From NCBI RefSeq assembly GCF_018449635.1, contig NZ_JAAVUV010000007.1, positions 310,001 through 374,000 on the forward strand: a DNA stretch of 64,000 bases. Reading direction: 5' to 3'. This DNA comes from Caballeronia sp. dw_276 (GTDB taxonomy: Bacteria > Pseudomonadota > Gammaproteobacteria > Burkholderiales > Burkholderiaceae). This document shows, piece by piece, positions 62,601 to 64,000 of the stretch (the first letter of the stretch is position 1; each line of letters opens with the position of its first letter). The position numbers and the translations under genes are program-made. The notes under the pieces are model-generated. The model worked only from the letters and a program-made list of their open reading frames with translations. It did no database searches and was not told the origin of the DNA.

Positions 62601-64000
62601 CCGCGCCGGCGCCCGCCGTGTTCACCGCACTCGTGGATGCAAGGCTGCCGCCCGCGCCCAACGCCAGCGTCCCTGCATTGATGGTCGCGCCGCCGGTGAA
62701 GGCGTTCGCGGCGGTGAACGTCTCCGTGCCCGCGCCCTGTTTGACGATGCCGCCCGTCCCATTCACCACGCCGCTGAACACGTGATTCGCTGCGTCGCCC
62801 AATGTCAGGGAATTGCCGCCGAGCGATACCGCGCTGCCCGCCGCACCCGATAACCCGCCAATGGATTGAGGACCCGCCGCGCCGGAGATATCGAAGGCCG
62901 TGCCGGCCGCCGCGGTGTTCACGGAGCCTGCCGATGCCAGGCTGCCGCCGGCGCTCAAAGCCAGCGCGCCGGCGTTGATCGTCGTGCCGCCTGTGAACGT
63001 GTTCGCGCCCGTCAGCGTCTCCGTGCCCGTGCCCTGCTTGACGATCCCGCCCGTTCCGCCGATCGCGCCGCCGAAGGTCCGACTGGTGGCATCGCCGAAG
63101 CTGAGCGTGTTGGCGCCGAGCGTTACCGTGCTGCCTGTCGCGCCACCAAGCGAACCGATGGTTTGCGGCCCGCTCGCGCCCGATATATCCAGGCCCGACC
63201 CCGTCACCGCCGTGCTGACTGCGCCCGTCGATAACAAGCTTCCGCCCGCTCCCAGCGCAAGCGTTCCGGCGTTGATCGTCGTGCCGCCCGAGAAGGTATT
63301 CGCCCCGGAGAGCGTCTCCGTGCCCGTGCCTTGTTTGACGATGCCGCCCGTCCCGCCAATCACGCCGCCGAAGCTCCGGTTGCTGGCGTCGCCCAGGGTG
63401 AGCGTGTTGCCGCCAAGCGCGACCGTGCTTCCCGTTACCCCGCCAAGCGAACCGATAGTCTGATTTCCGCTTGCGCCGGAAATGTCGAGTCCTGCGCCTA
63501 CGCTTGCCGTATTGACCGCGCCCGTCGCGGCGAGACTTCCGCCCGCGCCCAAAGCGAGCGTGCCGGCATTGATGGTCGTACCGCCGGTGAAGGTATTGGC
63601 CGCCGTCAGTGTCTCTGTCCCAGCGCCGCGCTTCACAATCCCACCCGTCCCGCCGATGGAACCCGCAAACGTTTGATTAGGGGTATCGCCGAAAGTCAGC
63701 GAATTCGCGCCCAGCAATACCGCACTGCCGGCCACGCCCGACAGCGACCCGATGGCCTGGTTCGCGCCGGACGCGGAGATATCGAATCCGGTGCTCGCGC
63801 CGCTCAGATTGACGGCACCGGTCGATGCCAGGCTTCCGCCCGCGCCGAGCGCAACAGTACCCGAGCTGATGTTCGTCCCGCCCGTGAACGTGTTCGCGCC
63901 GCTGAGCGTTTCCGTGCCGGCGCCCTGCTTGCTGATCCCACCAGTCCCGCCGATAGAACCCGCAAACGTTTGACTGGTGGCGTCGCCGAAAGCCAGGGTG
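53605..64000 (-). CDS. Giant autotransporter adhesin with PATR repeats (5' end outside window)
   Basis: A type Va autotransporter. About 3,464 residues are visible and the frame is still open at base 64000, so signal peptide and start lie beyond. The passenger consists of about 31 repeats of the autotransporter-associated beta-strand type (core TGTETLTGANTFTGGTTINA), most of them 97-99 residues with a QTIGSL half. Less regular repeats (55,000-56,050) and a spacer follow. The last 285 or so residues, from SPVAWGQAFGSQG, are the beta-barrel translocator; the chain ends with QGNLMWRF, whose terminal Phe is the BamA recognition residue. The passenger should be a long beta-helix on the cell surface, acting in adhesion or biofilm. 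An internal ATG at 63735 is not the real start. Confidence 0.9.
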   Translation of the reverse strand, partial: TLAFGDATSQTFAGSIGGTGGISKQGAGTETLSGANTFTGGTNISSGTVALGAGGSLASTGAVNLSGASTGFDISASGANQAIGSLSGVAGSAVLLGANSLTFGDTPNQTFAGSIGGTGGIVKRGAGTETLTAANTFTGGTTINAGTLALGAGGSLAATGAVNTASVGAGLDISGASGNQTIGSLGGVTGSTVALGGNTLTLGDASNRSFGGVIGGTGGIVKQGTGTETLSGANTFSGGTTINAGTLALGAGGSLLSTGAVSTAVTGSGLDISGASGPQTIGSLGGATGSTVTLGANTLSFGDATSRTFGGAIGGTGGIVKQGTGTETLTGANTFTGGTTINAGALALSAGGSLASAGSVNTAAAGTAFDISGAAGPQSIGGLSGAAGSAVSLGGNSLTLGDAANHVFSGVVNGTGGIVKQGAGTETFTAANAFTGGATINAGTLALGAGGSLASTSAVNTAGAGAGFDISGASGPQTIGSLAGLSGSTVTLGTNSLTLGDATNRTFGGAIGGTGGIVKQGSGTETLTGANTFTGGTTINAGTLALGTGGSLLSTSAVNVAGAGAALDIGAGGAQTIGSLAGSAGSTVALGANPLTFGDATNQTFGGAITGTGGLIKQGAGTETLTGANTFSGAVTINAGTLAIGAGGSVAATSLVNVAGPGAAFDISTAGSNQIIGALAGTAGSTVALGGNSLTLGDTTNRTFGGTIGGTGGIVKLGTGTETLTGANTFTGGATINAGTLALGAGGSLASTSAVNTADVGARFDISGASGPQTIGSLAGSTGSTVALGANSLTLGDATNQTFGGVIGGSGGLIKQGAGTEILTSANTFSGGTTINAGTLALGAGGGLLSTGAVNVAGVNAALDISAGGAQIIGSLAGSAGSAVALGGNSLTFGDATNRTFGGAIAGTGGLIKLGAGTETLTGANSFTGGTAINAGTLALGAGGSLASSGTVNTAAAGTAFDISAASGPQTIGGLAGAAGSTVTLGANSMTFGDTANHAFNGVIGGTGGIVKQGSGAETLTAAQTFTGGTTIGAGRLTLGAGGSLASTGAVNTASVGSVFDISTAAGNQTIGSLAGVSGSAIALGANSLTFGDATSQTFGGAIDGTGALIKQGTGTQTLTGTNTYTGGTTINAGTLALGAGGSLLATGAVNVAGAGSSLDISAATGDQTIGSLSGVTGSSVALGGNSLTFGNATNQTFGGSIGGAGGLIKQGAGTQTLTGANTFTGGTAIGAGSLVLGAGGTLASTGAVDLSGVGAGLDISASGNQTIGSLAGVSGSTVALGGSTLTFGDATDQTFAGSISGTGGVVKQGSGAETFTGVNTYTGDTDINAGTLVVGIGGSLSQAGTVNVGAGAGLDISAGGTQTIGSLQGAAGSTITLGSNTLTLGDATDQTFSGAIGGAGGLIKQGTGKETLTGANTFTGGTTINAGTLALGAGGSLASTGAVNVASAGAAFDLSGASGDQTIGSLAGVTGSTVALGGHSLTFGDATNQVFGGAIGGTGGIVKQGTGTETLTGANTFSGGTTINAGTLALSAGGSLSSAGAVNVAGAGAALDIANATGPQTIGSLGGAAGSTVALGANTLTLGDATNQTFGGAIGGTGGIVKQGSGTETLTGANTFTGGTTINAGTLAVGAGGSLSSTGAVNVAGVGAALDIAAGGNQTIGSLAGVAGSTVALGANTLTLGDTTNQTFAGALGGTGGIVKQGTGTETLTGANTYTGGTTINAGTLAVGAGGSLASTGAVDVAGVGSTLDLSAAGNQTIGSLSGIGGSTLALGGNTLTFGDSTDTTFAGVISGAGGVVKEGTGTATFTGANTYTGDTDINAGTLVVGAGGSLSQAGTVNVGANAGLDISAGGAQSIGSLHGAAGSTITLGANNLTLGDATNQTFDGAIGGTGGLIKQGTGTETLTGVNTFTGATTINAGTLALSGAGNLAPTGAVDVAAAGASFDISGANGGRTIGSLAGVTGSTVALGANTLTFGNGANLTFGGVIGGTGGIVKQGAGTETLTAVQTFTGGTTINAGTLALGAGGSLASTGAVNTASLGAGFDISGASGNQTIGSLGGAAGSTVTLGANSLTLGDATDQTFGGAINGTGGIVKQGTGTETLTGANTFTGGTTINAGTLALGAGGSLSSTGAVNTAASGTSFDIAAAGNQTIGSLAGATGSAVALGANTLTFGDTTSQTFGGVIGGTGGIVKQGSGTETLGAVNTYTGDTTINAGALALGAGGSIAASGTVNVAGASAGLDISAAGNQSIGSLAGVTGSTVSLGGNTLTLGAASDQTFGGVIGGTGGIVKQGTGTEILTGTNTYTGGTTINAGTLQLGNGGTSGSVIGNITNNGTLGIDYSNDLNTAIVVSGTGGLVKDGAGTLTLTGTNTFTGGTTIKDGTLALGAGGSLSTTGAVNTAASGAGFDISAAGNQTVGSLAGAAGSTVTLGGNSLTLGDATNQTFGGAINGTGGIVKQGTGTETLTGANTFTGSTTINAGTLALGAGGSLSATGAVNTAAAGAGLDISGASGNQAIGSLSGATGSTVTLGGNTLNFGDATNQTFGGVIGGAGGIVKQGTGTQTLTAGNTFTGGTTINAGTLALGAGGSLSATGVVNTAASGAGFDIAAAGNQTIGSLSGATGSTVTLGGNTLTLGDASSQTFSGSIGGTGRIVKQGSGNETLAGANTFSGGAVLNAGTLTLGNGAALGTGALTVTGPATLDNTTAITVGNAVNLGTGVTIGGTADLTLSGAVSGAGGLTKDGGSNLTLGGSNTYSGGTTLNDGTITLASSTALGTGPLTLNSGTLNTNGNGLTLGSLNGNSSGGSLDLGAGALTVNGGGNYAGAITGSGSLIKGGTDTLTLTGDNTFSGGTTVNAGILQLGNGGTTGSVSGNIINNGTVAFNHSAAITYGGVISGTGGVVKDGSGQLNLNGTSTYSGPTSVNGGTLAVNGSIGNSTVTVNSGGTLGGTGKVGGLIVNTGGTAAPGSANTTLNVGGNVSFAPGSTYQVQVNPQPQGNLIEASGAATLGGGTVQVKPSTGTYAPNTTYTILTAGGGVTGTFTDTVSSLAFLTPTLGYGPNSVFLTLKPNGNSFADVATTQNQRAAGTALTAMGPGTPIYDALITQDKPTARIALNNMSGEIHASAKSVLLDDSHYIRDAVSDRMRQALSPSEGALAALASGPASCLDDASDGIDKPVADTTSRGACNLKPRLSPVAWGQAFGSQGRLGGDGNAASVDRSSTGFVIGADTAINDTWRVGAAGGVGHTSFDTSAQNASSSIDSYHLALYGGAQFGALAVRVGSAYTWNHVRVDRNAGFAGFSDNPSSSYNAGTAQVFGETGYAIPVGNVALEPFAGLAYVNLHTDGFTENGGAAALQSGNDTQNLVYSTLGVRAATRLDLSGSTAVTPRAMVGWRHAFGDVTPTSRLAFSGSSTTFSVAGVPIAHDTAVVEVGLDVNVGKSATLGISYSGQYGGGYRDNAIQGNLMWRF
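56050..64000 (-). repeat. Tandem repeat array of about 295-base units within the autotransporter gene
   Basis: About 27 units of 290-298 bases follow one another with 70-95 % visible similarity; one unit near 57,000-57,130 is short and of a different type (GNGGTSGSVIGNITNNG). Each unit encodes GGTGGIVKQG, the PATR core, GAGGSL, a DISG/A segment and GNTLTLGDA. Copy number is likely to vary by recombination, and short-read assemblies may collapse it. Confidence 0.85.

Noticed and set aside
54607..63973. Many long plus-strand open frames opposite the autotransporter (for example 57767-58564 and 60797-62194), Val/Pro/Ala-rich
   Set aside because: They are antisense shadows of the repeat array. 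The repeated codons on the minus strand keep stops out of the complementary frames; the peptides repeat with the same period and have no domains.
56050..64000. CRISPR-like appearance of regularly spaced repeats
   Set aside because: Units are about 295 bases, diverged and entirely coding; there are no short direct repeats with unique spacers and no cas genes.
1..64000. tRNA, rRNA, prophage or transposase genes
   Set aside because: No cloverleaf-like tRNA end sequences, rRNA stretches, integrase or transposase motifs were recognised while reading both strands; a dedicated covariance-model scan could still find a small RNA.

Overview
The window looks like chromosomal DNA of a Burkholderia sensu lato beta-proteobacterium (Caballeronia/Paraburkholderia-like). 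This is judged from GC-rich codon use, a DUF4148 protein, a KynB-type formamidase, an OprB porin, RdgC, paired DHA2 efflux pumps, many LysR/ABC uptake modules and a complete L-threonate/D-erythronate operon. It is accessory-metabolism territory: no rRNA, tRNA, phage, transposase or CRISPR array was recognised.

Layout. 1-7.1 kb: an OprB porin (3' end just outside the window) with a perfect Fur-box-like palindrome upstream, a branched-chain amino acid type binding protein, a WHy-domain lipoprotein, a LysR-HNH pair, and a divergent aminotransferase plus cationic amino acid type binding protein. 7.3-14 kb: two convergent DHA2 drug exporters, a universal stress protein, a [4Fe-4S] FNR-type regulator with its own FNR-like box, an orphan EgtB/SenA-like non-haem iron enzyme and a glycine-zipper lipoprotein. 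14.3-21.5 kb: a sugar ABC importer (ATPase-permease-binding protein), a DeoR orthologue-like repressor, and an alpha/beta hydrolase followed by an AAA ATPase of unknown role. 21.7-30.8 kb: a lipoprotein gamma-glutamyltransferase; a TetR/GST pair separated by three TATCGATA operators; a YgiN-like monooxygenase; a stand-alone kynB; AraC-GyrI; LysR with a divergent tartrate/D-malate dehydrogenase around a perfect palindrome; and a Crp-family regulator.

30.8-42.9 kb is a sugar-acid island. A permease-binding protein-ATPase-'racemase' operon is divergent from an NAD-dependent SDR. Next to it lies a seven-gene operon gntR-ltnD-otnK-otnC-MFS-otnI-denD. Its products take up four-carbon sugar acids, oxidise L-threonate (LtnD) or D-erythronate (DenD) to 2-oxo-tetronates, isomerise (OtnI), phosphorylate (OtnK) and decarboxylate (OtnC) them to dihydroxyacetone phosphate.

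43-52.8 kb: a QseBC/PmrAB-like two-component system with an unusual leader, DUF4148, a methyl-accepting chemotaxis protein, a secreted alpha/beta hydrolase, small proteins, GNAT, RdgC and a DUF3857/transglutaminase protein. 52.8-53.6 kb is an imperfect inverted repeat with arms of about 300 bases and a G-quadruplex-type tract at one end. From 53.6 kb to the window end runs a giant autotransporter adhesin on the minus strand (about 3,460 residues visible, N-terminus outside), made of roughly 31 PATR-type repeats of about 97-99 residues each, with evidence of higher-order block duplications.

The strongest candidates for something undescribed are the hydrolase-AAA ATPase pair, the one-cysteine racemase-like gene in a sugar ABC operon with its divergent SDR, the long inverted repeat with G-rich tract beside the autotransporter, and the block-duplicated PATR passenger.
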